DNA of 64,000 nucleotides from contig CADCGK010000001.1 of NCBI GenBank assembly GCA_902800965.1, positions 1-64,000 on the forward strand, read 5' to 3'. The translations under genes and the position numbers were made by a program. Below, one piece after another: positions 39,553 through 49,199 of the stretch (its first letter is position 1; every line of letters begins with the position of its first letter). Source of the stretch: an uncultured Bacteroidia bacterium. GTDB lineage: Bacteria > Bacteroidota > Bacteroidia > Bacteroidales > F082. A model generated the notes under the pieces. The model saw nothing but the letters and a program-made list of their open reading frames with translations. It had not been told where the DNA came from and ran no database searches.

Positions 39553-42500
39553 ATGAAAAAAAGAATTACTTTTTTAATGGCAGCCCTCGCGCTGCTCGTG
39601 ACCCTCGCTATCCCGATGGGTGTGTGGGGACAGACAAGATCTGAAGTGACTTACACTTTCAGTGATCATTACTCTGCTAATACGACATTAACTAATGTTG
39701 CAATAGCCTTTGATAATAGTATTACTGGCACCTTTGACAAAGGCGAGGGAAGCACTGCTCCACAATACTATACAAACGGAACTGCCGTAAGATGGTATGG
39801 TGGTAATACACTTGCTATCACTGCTTCAAATGCCACAATATCTGAAATTGTGCTAACCTACACTCAAAAAAACAAAACTGTTACAACCAATGTAGGTACA
39901 TACAATCATGATAATGGAACCTGGTCTGGTTCGGCTTCATCAGTCACATTTACTGTTGAGACTGGAAGTGGTCACAACAGAGTATCGGCAATTAAAGTGA
40001 CTTATTCTGCTTCAGGCAGCACTTCCACCTGTGCCACTCCCACCTTCAACCCCGCTGCTGGCACTTACACTGAAGCTCAAAGCGTGAGCATCAACTGTGA
40101 GACTTCGGGCGCAACGATTTACTACACTATCGATGGCACTGCACCTACCACTTTGAGTAGTGTTTACAGTTCGCCTCTCACCATCAGCGAAACCACCACG
40201 GTGAAGGCTATGGCTGCTGCTGCCAATTATGAGAACAGTAGCGTGGCAACGGCTACCTACAACATTGTGGAGCCTCTGACAACCATGGACGCCATCTTCG
40301 CTGCTGCTACTGAAGCTGGCACCACTGCAACTCCTGCTGTGGTCACTTTCAATAATTGGGTTGTTACTGGTGTGAAAAACAGTAATGCTTATGTCACCGA
40401 TGGCACAAAAGGATTCATTGTCTATACTTCAGGTCACGGATTTGAAGTTGGCAATGTGTTGAGCGGAACAGCCTCTTGCAATGTACAACTCTATAAAGGC
40501 GCTGCTGAAATCACAGGTCTTACCTCTTCCACTACTGGACTTACGGTCACTACAGGTGGGACAGTCACTCCCGTAACCAACATATCCATTGCTGACCTTT
40601 CTGGTGTCAATACTGGTGCCGTTTTCAGCTATGAAAACCTCACTTACGACGGGAACTATCTCGTTGATGGCAACGACAATGCTCTCAAACCCTTTAATTC
40701 TTTGTATACCTATACTTTTGTAACGAATAAAGTCTATAATGTGACGGGTGTTTTCGTTCAATACGACTCCGACAAGGAAATCCTTCCCCGTAGCGCTGAC
40801 GATATTGAGGAAGTGGTCGTCACCGTTCCTTCCATCACCTTCAATCCCGATGTGGTTAATTTGGATGCCGCTCAGCAAACCATTCAAATCCCATTCACTT
40901 ACGAAAATATCGTAGTCACAAACTACCAGAGTTTCACTGTTCACTATTATGACGCCAACGGCGAAGAGATTCAACTCCCTGAAACTCCGTGGTATGTTCT
41001 TGGTGTAACTGGATCTAATGATGAAGGGTATAATTTAACTGGTTTAGTTACTGCTAACGAAGGCGAAGCTCGCTCGGCTTTCATGAAGGTTTCTGCTCTC
41101 GATGCAGAAGAAAACGTGGTGTATTCCAATCTCATCACTATCAACCAAGCTCAATATGTGGTTGATTATGCCACGCTGCCGTTTGAGTTTGATGGTGGCC
41201 GTGCCGACATCGCAGTTACCAACGGTTTGACGCATGAATACCTTGGTTCAGACTACAGCAATTCTCCAAAGCTTAAGTTTGATCAAGGCAATCAGAATAA
41301 TGACAATAAATACTCAACTCTGGTTTTGAAATTCAACGAACGTCCTGGTACTTTGACCTTCGACCTCAAAGCCAATCCTGGATCCAATGGATGGTCGGGC
41401 ACTTTCACTGTGCAGACCTCTGAAGATGGTGAGACCTACACCGACTTAGCTACTTATACTGACATTTCAACTAATGGCCAATCCGAAGAGTTCACCAACT
41501 TAGGCGAAAACGTCCGTTACATCAAGTGGATTTATACTGAAAAGGTAAATGGTAATGTCGCTTTGGGTAACATCGTTCTTGATGAATACACTGGTCCTGT
41601 TGCTTCCATCACTGTAGCCGATGCCACAGTTAGCGTTCCTGCTGAAGGTGCAGAAGGCACTCTCACGGTGACCTACGAAAATATCACCGAGATTATTGCT
41701 GATGTTTATTTCTGCGATGCTGATGGTCAAGAATTCACTTATGAATGGATGACTGCCGAAATCGATGACGATAATAACGTCGAGTATCTTGTTGAACCCA
41801 ACGAAGGCAAAGCCCGCACGGCTTACTTCAAGGTTTACGCTATGGATGATGAGGGTGAATTGGTCTATTCCAACATCGTCACTGTCAGTCAGGATGCTCC
41901 TGTGGTTCCTCCCACTCCTGGCAACTGGGTGCTGACTGACCTCACCGACCTTACCGAGAATGACGTGTTCGTCATCGTGGGTGACAACGGCGACACTTAT
42001 GCCATGCCTGTTGATGGTGGTGGCCAAAGTGGCGCACCTGCCGCTGTTGCTGTTACTGTGGTTGAAGGCACTCTGTCGGGCGAACCTGCTGCCAACCTCC
42101 AGTGGAACATCAGAATTACTGAAGATGGTTATACCTTCTATCCGAATGGTGAAACTGAAACTTGGCTGTATTGCACCAACACTAATAATGGTGTCAGAGT
42201 CGGTACAGGTGACGCCAAGCACTTCACTCTTGATGAAGGTTATCTGACAACAACGGAAACGACTGACCAAAGATATATTGGTATCTATAATTCACAAGAT
42301 TGGAGATGCTACAAACTTGGTACTGATGGAACTTTCCCAGCCAACATTGCTGACCAAACCTTCGCTTTCTACAAGAAAGTTGCTGAGCCTATCACAGAGA
42401 CCTACACCCTCGAAATCGCTGGTTACGAGGCTGGCAGCGATGGCGGCTACTACCTCATCGCTTCGCCCGTCACGGTGAACCCCGCTAATGTGGAAGGCAT

Positions 42501-43521
42501 GACCACCGGTGAATACGACCTCTATTCCTTTGACCAAGCTGAAGCTGATGAATGGCGCAACTATAAGGTTAATGCCTTCAACCTTGAACCCGGCAAGGGC
42601 TACCTCTATGCCAAGCAGGCCACCGAACCTGACGAGGTCTTCCACTTCGAGCTCACCGGCACGCCTTACAACGGTGAACCTATCACCCTGTCGAAGAGTG
42701 AAAATGTCGACTTCCCAGGCTGGAACCTCGTCGGTAACCCCTTCGGTCAAACCGCCTACATCGACCGTGACTTCTACGTCATGAAATTAGACGGTAGCGA
42801 AATCATCGAAAGCGAGACCAACGAAATCGCCGTCATGCAAGGCGTCTTCGTCATCGCCGCTAATGATGGTGAGGAACTTACCTTCAGCACCGAGGCTCCT
42901 ACTACCACGGACGGCAAGATCGTCATGAACGTTAACAGCAATCGTGGTAACATCATCGACCGCGCTATGATCCGCTTCGGCGAAGGCCGCCAGCTGCCCA
43001 AGTTCATGCTCAACGAAGACAACACCAAGCTTTATATCGCAAAAGGTGAAGAGGAATACGCCGTAGCTCGCAATGAAGCCAAGGGCGAGATGAACCTCAA
43101 CTTCGAAGCCGCTGAGGACGGCACCTATACCCTCGACTTCACCGTTGAGAATGTGGAATTGGATCAGCTCCTCCTCATTGACGACAAGACAGGCGTGAGC
43201 ATCGACTTGCTCTGCACCCAGAGCTACACCTTCGAAGCTACCACCGATGACGCTGCTGCTCGTTTCCGCATCGTATTCGGCGCCACCACATCAGTCCAAG
43301 AAGAGAACATTAACAAGTTCGCCTTCTATAACAACGGCAACCTCATCATCAACAACAACGGCAATGCCATCCTCAACATCGTCGATGTCCTCGGCCGCAT
43401 CATCAGCAGCTACAACATCAACGGCAGTGAGAACGTCAGCATCAACGCCAAAGCCGGCGTCTATATGCTCCAACTCATCCAGGGTGACAAGATCCAGACC
43501 CAGAAGATCGTCGTTGAATAA
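39553..43521 (+). CDS. Large secreted multi-domain protein with T9SS type A sorting domain
   Basis: 1322 residues. Signal peptide (1-28, ending GVWGQ). Then a beta-rich N-terminal domain; a chitobiase-C-type module with GATIYYTIDGTAPTT (about 160-240); a region like OB-fold domains of Bacteroidetes surface proteins (243-416); two BACON/Ig-like modules (about 423-533 and 683-780) with AYFKVYAMDDEG-type repeats; a discoidin-like part (536-683); a module of about 295 residues shared with the giant protein at 12264-18173 (953-1246); and a sorting domain (1253-1322, ending TQKIVVE). No catalytic domain is recognised; it may bind glycans or act as an adhesin. An upstream in-frame ATG at 39508 is less likely. 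Confidence 0.85.
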   Translation: MKKRITFLMAALALLVTLAIPMGVWGQTRSEVTYTFSDHYSANTTLTNVAIAFDNSITGTFDKGEGSTAPQYYTNGTAVRWYGGNTLAITASNATISEIVLTYTQKNKTVTTNVGTYNHDNGTWSGSASSVTFTVETGSGHNRVSAIKVTYSASGSTSTCATPTFNPAAGTYTEAQSVSINCETSGATIYYTIDGTAPTTLSSVYSSPLTISETTTVKAMAAAANYENSSVATATYNIVEPLTTMDAIFAAATEAGTTATPAVVTFNNWVVTGVKNSNAYVTDGTKGFIVYTSGHGFEVGNVLSGTASCNVQLYKGAAEITGLTSSTTGLTVTTGGTVTPVTNISIADLSGVNTGAVFSYENLTYDGNYLVDGNDNALKPFNSLYTYTFVTNKVYNVTGVFVQYDSDKEILPRSADDIEEVVVTVPSITFNPDVVNLDAAQQTIQIPFTYENIVVTNYQSFTVHYYDANGEEIQLPETPWYVLGVTGSNDEGYNLTGLVTANEGEARSAFMKVSALDAEENVVYSNLITINQAQYVVDYATLPFEFDGGRADIAVTNGLTHEYLGSDYSNSPKLKFDQGNQNNDNKYSTLVLKFNERPGTLTFDLKANPGSNGWSGTFTVQTSEDGETYTDLATYTDISTNGQSEEFTNLGENVRYIKWIYTEKVNGNVALGNIVLDEYTGPVASITVADATVSVPAEGAEGTLTVTYENITEIIADVYFCDADGQEFTYEWMTAEIDDDNNVEYLVEPNEGKARTAYFKVYAMDDEGELVYSNIVTVSQDAPVVPPTPGNWVLTDLTDLTENDVFVIVGDNGDTYAMPVDGGGQSGAPAAVAVTVVEGTLSGEPAANLQWNIRITEDGYTFYPNGETETWLYCTNTNNGVRVGTGDAKHFTLDEGYLTTTETTDQRYIGIYNSQDWRCYKLGTDGTFPANIADQTFAFYKKVAEPITETYTLEIAGYEAGSDGGYYLIASPVTVNPANVEGMTTGEYDLYSFDQAEADEWRNYKVNAFNLEPGKGYLYAKQATEPDEVFHFELTGTPYNGEPITLSKSENVDFPGWNLVGNPFGQTAYIDRDFYVMKLDGSEIIESETNEIAVMQGVFVIAANDGEELTFSTEAPTTTDGKIVMNVNSNRGNIIDRAMIRFGEGRQLPKFMLNEDNTKLYIAKGEEEYAVARNEAKGEMNLNFEAAEDGTYTLDFTVENVELDQLLLIDDKTGVSIDLLCTQSYTFEATTDDAAARFRIVFGATTSVQEENINKFAFYNNGNLIINNNGNAILNIVDVLGRIISSYNINGSENVSINAKAGVYMLQLIQGDKIQTQKIVVE

Positions 43522-43557
43522 CTGAGGTTGACAAAGATTATCGGACTTTATTAACTT

Positions 43558-43587
43558 AAAAGAGCCTCGCAATGCGGGGCTCTTTTT
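43558..43587 (+). terminator. Intrinsic terminator after the T9SS protein gene
   Basis: AAAAGAGCCTCGC-AAT-GCGGGGCTCTTTT with one mismatch, then T-run. Confidence 0.85.
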
Positions 43588-43601
43588 AAAACTACGCTCC
43601 A

Positions 43602-46600
43602 ATGAACAAACACCTACTCCTTCTTTTGCTCGTTTTATTCGGCATTACCACCCAAGCCCAAATCCCCAACGGTTATTACAACAACGCCAATGGTAAAACT
43701 GGCGATGAACTGAAAATTGCTCTGCACAATATCATCAAAGGCCACCATGTGGTCAGCTATAATGGTTTGCTCAATGCCTTTGCCTACACCGATTGTAAGC
43801 CCAACGGCAAGATTTGGGACATCTATTCTAATATCGAGTACAGTCCGAGTAGTGGAATTTGTGGCGAATACGAACAAGAAGGCGACTGCTGGAACCGTGA
43901 GCATACTTGGCCGCAGAGTTGGTTTAACGAGCAAACCACACCCCGAAGCGACCTTTTCCACGTGTATCCCACCGATGGTTATGTCAATGGGAAACGCAGC
44001 AATTATCCATACGGTGAGATAAACCGTCCTATTTATACTTCGGGTAATGGCTCTAAGTTGGGACCTTGTGTTACTTCAGGCTATTCAGATAAAGTGTTTG
44101 AACCCATTGACGAATACAAAGGTGACATTGCCCGCAGCTATTTTTATATGAGTGTGCGCTATTACAGCGAGGATAGCGACTGGGGCACGAGTGGCATGAC
44201 TAACAAGTCAGAAATTCTGCCTTGGGCCATGACCATGCTGCTGCGTTGGAGCGATGAAGACCCTGTGAGTGACAAGGAAATTGCTCGTAACAACGCTGTC
44301 TATGGCTATCAGAACAACCGTAATCCTTTCATTGACCATCCGGAGTATGCCCGCATGATTTGGGATCCGAATTGGCAAGGAGGTATGTCCTATAATATCA
44401 CCTGTGCAACAGGATTGTCGAATGGTAGCGTGTCGGCTCCCGAAAGTGCCATGGAGGGAACTACAGTCTCCATCACTGCTACACCTGAACCCGGGTATAT
44501 GGTTGGCACTTATACGGTGTATAAAACGGGTAGTCCTAATACTACAGTTACCGTGAGCAACAACGGCACCTTCACCATGCCTGGCTATGCCGTCACGGTC
44601 AGTGCGACCTTCGTGCAAAACAACACTATGTACCATATCGCTTTGGGAACGGTTAGCCATGGTAGCATTAGTGCGAATGTCCAGTCGGCCCTTTCGGGAA
44701 GCAACATCACCCTCACGGCTACGCCAGCAAGCGGTTACAGCCTCTATTCATGGTATGTCTTCAAGACAGGCGACATGAATACCACTGTCAATGTCAGTGG
44801 CAACAGCTTTGTCATGCCTGCTTTCAATGTGACCGTGATGGCTACCTTCGTGCAAGGCAGTGCCAACGGCGACTTCGTGAAGGTAACGAGCGCACCGACG
44901 GATTGGAGTGGGGAGTATTTGATTGTATATGAAACTGGCAATAAGGCATTTAATGGTGGATTGACAAATTTGGATGTTGTTGGTAATACTATCCCAGTTA
45001 CCATTAGTGGTAATACTATTGCTTCCGATTCTACCACCGATGCAGCAAAATTTACAATTGCTACAGTTGGTGGTGGTTATTCCATACAAGGGGCAAGTGG
45101 GAAGTATATTGGGTATGGTTCTAATAGTAATGGACTTACTTCGAGCGACTCTCCTTTGGTCAATACCATAGCCATCAATGAAGGAAATGTTGACATTGTC
45201 GGTTCAGGAGGTGCCTATCTCAGGTATAATGCTAATTCCGGTCAAGAACGTTTCCGTTACTTCAAATCAGGAACTTACACTGCGCAACAACCCATTCAGC
45301 TTTATCAAAGAATACAAACTACTCAAACACACACCATCCATTTCAACTCCAACGGTGGCTTAGGAACCATGAACGACCAAACCGTAAACGAATTTGAACC
45401 TACGGCATTGCAGAATAACGCCTTCACAAGAGAAGGCTTTGTCTTTGAAGGATGGAACTCTGAAGCTGACGGCACAGGCGATTACTACGCCGATGGCGCC
45501 ACTGTCTCCTTGCTCGACGACTTGACGCTGTATGCCCAATGGGACCAGCTGTTCAATATCACATTGGCTCAGCCAAATCACGGCAGCATCAGTGCCAGCG
45601 CCTTACAGGCTTTTGCGGAGGCTGAAATCATGTTATCTGCTACTCCCGACTATCTTTATGCTTTGGACCATTGGACAGTGACGGACACTCAAGGCAACAA
45701 CATTACTGTCACTGAAAACTCCTTTGAAATGCCCGCTAGCGATGTCACAGTGAGCGCATCATTCAGCTATTCATCGCAGAGCTTCGTGCAGGAATACCAA
45801 CTTGTCACTTCAGTTGACCAACTTGTTACTGGCCGCACTTATCTGATTGTTAACTTGGCTAACAGCAAGGCCTTGGGAACGACACAAAACAGCAACAACC
45901 GCTCTGCCTCTTCTGTTACGATCGAAGATGGCATCATTCCTAGTATCGGCAACACCGTTTGCGAGCTGACTTTGGGTGGAAGCACAGGCGCATGGACTTT
46001 CAAAGACGGAAACAATGGTTATCTCTATGCTGCAGGAGGAGGCAACTATCTCAGAACCCAGACAGATTTAAGTGATAAAGGGAGATGGCAAATTACAATT
46101 AATAATGGAACAGCCTCAATAGTATCGAATGGTGGTGTCACCCAAAACACCATCAAGTTTAACCCCAACAACGATAATCCAATTTTCAGCTGTTATGCTT
46201 TTAACTCGACACAGTTGGAGGTCTGCCTTTTTCGCCGAACCGAAATCTACGATTACCCTGCTGAGCAGACTTTCAACCTCGCCCAAGGTTGGAATTGGTG
46301 GAGCACATATCTCGACATCACTTTGAATGACCTCAAGGATGCTCTCGTGGCAGCTTTACCAGATGCAACTTCCATCACCATCAAGTCCCAACTTGGCAGT
46401 ACCACTTGGAACGGCACCGTCTGGAGAGGCACAATTGTCTGGGATGTGACCAAGATGTACAAAATCCAGACCAGTGCCACCTGCCAGATCACTCTGTCAG
46501 GCACCCTCGTAAATCCTACTGAACGCCCAGCTATTATTAAAAAAGGCAATAACTGGATTGCATACCCACTCGTGAATTCTTTGCCCCTCAACGAAGCTTT

Positions 46601-46772
46601 GGGCAATTTCCCCATTACCGGAGACATTGTCAAATCCAAGACTGGCAGCGCCACTTACACCGGCAGTACATGGCGTAGTGCTTTCGATTTGGCACCAGGG
46701 GTAGGCTATATCTACCAATCCAACTATCAAGGCAACAGGAACTTATTTTTCTCTAACAGCAAGGGCCAGTGA
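43602..46772 (+). CDS. Secreted endonuclease I with Ig-like and InlB-type repeats
   Basis: 1056 residues. Signal peptide (1-20, TTQAQ). Endonuclease I domain about 21-265 with the catalytic region NREHTWPQSWF (98-108; His101) and DLFHVYPTDGYVNGKRSN. Then two bacterial repeat modules of the GTVSHGSISAN type (about 270-425), a lectin-like stretch, a Listeria-Bacteroides (Flg_new) repeat with EGFVFEGWNSEADGTG (about 585-650), another GSISA repeat, and two C-terminal beta modules containing W..G..W..W/Y..I patterns. No type A sorting domain is visible at the end. The likely role is cleaving extracellular DNA for nutrient use or competition. Its 3' end overlaps coaE by 30 bp on the other strand. 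Confidence 0.87.
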   Translation: MNKHLLLLLLVLFGITTQAQIPNGYYNNANGKTGDELKIALHNIIKGHHVVSYNGLLNAFAYTDCKPNGKIWDIYSNIEYSPSSGICGEYEQEGDCWNREHTWPQSWFNEQTTPRSDLFHVYPTDGYVNGKRSNYPYGEINRPIYTSGNGSKLGPCVTSGYSDKVFEPIDEYKGDIARSYFYMSVRYYSEDSDWGTSGMTNKSEILPWAMTMLLRWSDEDPVSDKEIARNNAVYGYQNNRNPFIDHPEYARMIWDPNWQGGMSYNITCATGLSNGSVSAPESAMEGTTVSITATPEPGYMVGTYTVYKTGSPNTTVTVSNNGTFTMPGYAVTVSATFVQNNTMYHIALGTVSHGSISANVQSALSGSNITLTATPASGYSLYSWYVFKTGDMNTTVNVSGNSFVMPAFNVTVMATFVQGSANGDFVKVTSAPTDWSGEYLIVYETGNKAFNGGLTNLDVVGNTIPVTISGNTIASDSTTDAAKFTIATVGGGYSIQGASGKYIGYGSNSNGLTSSDSPLVNTIAINEGNVDIVGSGGAYLRYNANSGQERFRYFKSGTYTAQQPIQLYQRIQTTQTHTIHFNSNGGLGTMNDQTVNEFEPTALQNNAFTREGFVFEGWNSEADGTGDYYADGATVSLLDDLTLYAQWDQLFNITLAQPNHGSISASALQAFAEAEIMLSATPDYLYALDHWTVTDTQGNNITVTENSFEMPASDVTVSASFSYSSQSFVQEYQLVTSVDQLVTGRTYLIVNLANSKALGTTQNSNNRSASSVTIEDGIIPSIGNTVCELTLGGSTGAWTFKDGNNGYLYAAGGGNYLRTQTDLSDKGRWQITINNGTASIVSNGGVTQNTIKFNPNNDNPIFSCYAFNSTQLEVCLFRRTEIYDYPAEQTFNLAQGWNWWSTYLDITLNDLKDALVAALPDATSITIKSQLGSTTWNGTVWRGTIVWDVTKMYKIQTSATCQITLSGTLVNPTERPAIIKKGNNWIAYPLVNSLPLNEALGNFPITGDIVKSKTGSATYTGSTWRSAFDLAPGVGYIYQSNYQGNRNLFFSNSKGQ

Positions 46773-47342
46773 GGTTTTGATTTGTAGCACCTGCTCCATC
46801 AGAAATTCATCCTCGTCATCTTCCTCATGGACGATGACATAATCCGCTTTGGTCACCTTCTCTGATTGAGGCAGCTGCATCGCCATGCGGGCACGTACCT
46901 CTTCTTCCGTGCAGTGATCACGCGTCATGACCCGGCGGATTCTAACAGGCTCAGAAGCGGCCACCACAATGACCGCATCGAACATCGTCTCAATATGTTT
47001 TTCGAAGATCAAAGCCGACTCGTAAAGCACAAAAGGCGCTCCTTGGGCGTCCACCCATTCAGCAAACCACTCATTCAATGCAGGATACAACACCGACTCC
47101 ACATAGCCCAAGGCACAAGCATCGGAGAAGACACATCCCGCCATGCGAGGGCGATCTAGTGTGCCGTCTTCGCGATACATGTCAGGCCCTAAACGCTCAA
47201 TGATCTTCGCTTTGACCTCTGGACGATAATATAGCTGCTTGGCTTCATAATCGGAATCGAACACAGGAATCCCAAGTTCCTTAAACAAGGAACACACGTA
47301 GCTCTTTCCCGAGCCGATATTCCCCGTGATTCCTATTCTCAT
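46743..47342 (-). CDS. coaE: Dephospho-CoA kinase
   Basis: Last step of CoA synthesis. 199 residues. P-loop GNIGSGKSYV (6-15), the FDSDYEAKQL motif and the RIRRVMTRDHCTEEEVRARM lid. It ends 30 bp inside the convergent endonuclease gene. In Bacteroidetes it commonly sits in a DUF1573-yajC-ybbR-coaE cluster, as here. Confidence 0.94.
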   Translation of the reverse strand: MRIGITGNIGSGKSYVCSLFKELGIPVFDSDYEAKQLYYRPEVKAKIIERLGPDMYREDGTLDRPRMAGCVFSDACALGYVESVLYPALNEWFAEWVDAQGAPFVLYESALIFEKHIETMFDAVIVVAASEPVRIRRVMTRDHCTEEEVRARMAMQLPQSEKVTKADYVIVHEEDDEDEFLMEQVLQIKTSLALAVREK

Positions 47343-47368
47343 CCTTCTTACTTCTAGCTTCCGTCTTC

Positions 47369-48334
47369 TTAATTAACAATAAGGTATTCAACCTGCTTCG
47401 GTTCCGTCTTGACCACATGAACGTTCTCCGGCACCTGATCCAGCTTGATGTCAAGTAGCGGTTTCCGCTGATGCAGCTGTGCAGTGTCAGCCAGCACAAG
47501 GAAAGAAGCGCCCGTGATGCTGGCGTAATCCTTGATGGGCACCATGCACTTCACTTTCATACTCTCAGGGAAAAAGCGCAAGGTCAAAGAATCAGTAACC
47601 TTTACAGGAACCTCGATATCGATTTCCGTGTATTGCTCCACTTCCACCAACACCTCTGCCATTTCCTGTTCGGCACGAACAGCTCCGTCATAATAGTCGA
47701 TTTTCAATGTGCGGCTGATGTTTTCATTGACATTGACTGCATGTATCGGCTCTGTATATACAGCCGTCATGGTGTCAAGCAAGTTTTTAGGTCCAAACAC
47801 CGTCACTGTTGCTGGATTGACCTGAGGTGCGCCGTAAACGTTGTATTGTCGCTGTGTTTTGACATCCAATGGCACCAACACCGCAACCTCCTTCGACTGC
47901 AAGTCCTCCATATTGAAAAACTGCTTGGCTTCGTTCATCGTGATGTTACTTGCCGGTATGCCGATCCATTCAGCGATATGTTCGGCCACATATTGTGAGC
48001 TATAGGAATAGGTGACGCCACCTTCCAAATGGTACGACACTTCATTCAAAGGAATCTCAACAACCCGTTTGTGCTTACGCACCAAGTTATGACGCAAAGT
48101 GACAAACCCGTCAGCGACAAAGGAGCACTTCACCTGTTGATTCGGGGTGGAGACCCATTTGTTGACCGGCACCTCAGTATAGGTGATGTTGAAAACAGTC
48201 TGCGACGAATAGTCCTTCGTGAGCTTGATCAGAAACCATAATGCAGTGGAAATCAACAAAAAAATCAAGAAGGTCAAGATCTTACTCTTGTCCTTCTTTT
48301 CCATTTCCTCCGTAATCTGGTCAATAGGCTTCAT
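47369..48334 (-). CDS. YbbR-like domain protein
   Basis: 321 residues. One membrane helix (about 20-37, ILTFLIFLLISTALWFLIKL), then about three YbbR-type beta domains with the NVYGAPQVNPATVTVFGPKNLL pattern. Probably an extracytoplasmic protein; YbbR proteins of Firmicutes regulate the cyclic-di-AMP cyclase, but that link is not shown here. The start MKPIDQITEEM at 48334 is used; the longer frame lies inside yajC. Confidence 0.82.
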   Translation of the reverse strand: MKPIDQITEEMEKKDKSKILTFLIFLLISTALWFLIKLTKDYSSQTVFNITYTEVPVNKWVSTPNQQVKCSFVADGFVTLRHNLVRKHKRVVEIPLNEVSYHLEGGVTYSYSSQYVAEHIAEWIGIPASNITMNEAKQFFNMEDLQSKEVAVLVPLDVKTQRQYNVYGAPQVNPATVTVFGPKNLLDTMTAVYTEPIHAVNVNENISRTLKIDYYDGAVRAEQEMAEVLVEVEQYTEIDIEVPVKVTDSLTLRFFPESMKVKCMVPIKDYASITGASFLVLADTAQLHQRKPLLDIKLDQVPENVHVVKTEPKQVEYLIVN

Positions 48335-48335
48335 T

Positions 48336-48656
48336 TTATTGTCCACCAACCTGCGAGGCGTTCTGCACCAAAGCGGTCTTCTCAAGTTCGACCTCTACGT
48401 CAGGAGCCAAGGAGACCATAACGGTGTGTTCCTTCACTTCAGTGATTTTGCCATGGAATCCGCCAATGGTGACCACTTTGTCGCCTTTCTTCAATTCATC
48501 ACGGAACTTCTGCTGTTCTTTGGCTTTCTTCGACTGTGGACGGATGAAGAACAGCCAGAAAACAATAATCAATAAACCAATCATCAGCAGACTTGACATC
48601 ATGCCCGACTTGCCTGTTGCTGGTTGTGCTGCTTGTAATAAAATAGTCAATAACAT
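48336..48656 (-). CDS. yajC: Preprotein translocase subunit YajC
   Basis: 106 residues. N-terminal membrane helix (about 22-41, MMSSLLMIGLLIIVFWLFFI) followed by RPQSKKAKEQQKFRDELKKGDKV, the family signature, and a small beta domain. Helps SecDF; located one base before the YbbR gene. Confidence 0.93.
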   Translation of the reverse strand: MLLTILLQAAQPATGKSGMMSSLLMIGLLIIVFWLFFIRPQSKKAKEQQKFRDELKKGDKVVTIGGFHGKITEVKEHTVMVSLAPDVEVELEKTALVQNASQVGGQ

Positions 48657-48670
48657 GTTCTTAAAATTTA

Positions 48671-48705
48671 CTTTTATCTTTTATCTCTTATCTTTTATCT
48701 TTTTA
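48671..48705 (-). repeat. Tandem GATAAAA heptamers between the DUF1573 gene and yajC
   Basis: Five units on the minus strand fill the gap and touch the stop of the DUF1573 gene. Confidence 0.8.
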
Positions 48706-49158
48706 TAACTGCTCCGGTGTCCTCACCTCTGCCTTGATACGAATTGCCGTTTGCGAAGGCATGGTATTTGAGTTGACAATCAACACTTTGGATTGGAAGC
48801 CATGATGACCCTTACTGTCATAAGTGATTTTGATTTCACCAGACTCACCAGGTTGAATTGGCTCGCGCGGATAATCACTGGCGGTACAGCCACAACTTTT
48901 GTCCACGTTGGTAATCAGCAAAGGTGCATTCCCAGTGTTTTTAAAATGGAAGGTATATGAAACCACCTCCCCTTGAAGGATCTTTCCAAAATCAAATTCG
49001 TTTTTGTCAAAGGTAATCACAGGCTTCTTGTCGGACGAAAACTCAGCCGACTTCGGGTTGGTCACCAAATCTCCTGAAAGTTGTTTGTTGCCATCATTCT
49101 GGCATGAAAAAAACACTCCAGCCAACAAAACTATTAATACTATTCTGAAAAATCTCAT
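48703..49158 (-). CDS. DUF1573 lipoprotein
   Basis: 151 residues. Lipobox FFSC (cysteine about residue 19). The DUF1573 beta domain has FDFGKILQGEVVSYTFHFKN and DKSCGCTASDYP, the conserved Cys-Gly-Cys. Function unknown; first gene of the DUF1573-yajC-YbbR-coaE cluster. Confidence 0.88.
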   Translation of the reverse strand: MRFFRIVLIVLLAGVFFSCQNDGNKQLSGDLVTNPKSAEFSSDKKPVITFDKNEFDFGKILQGEVVSYTFHFKNTGNAPLLITNVDKSCGCTASDYPREPIQPGESGEIKITYDSKGHHGFQSKVLIVNSNTMPSQTAIRIKAEVRTPEQL

Positions 49159-49178
49159 CAGCCTAACTTTTAACTATT

Positions 49179-49199
49179 GTCTCTTATCATTTATCTAAT
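49179..49199 (-). repeat. Short heptamer run before the DUF1573 gene
   Basis: GATAAATGATAAGAG-type units, three copies, in the gap between the T9SS type B gene and the DUF1573 gene. Confidence 0.6.
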
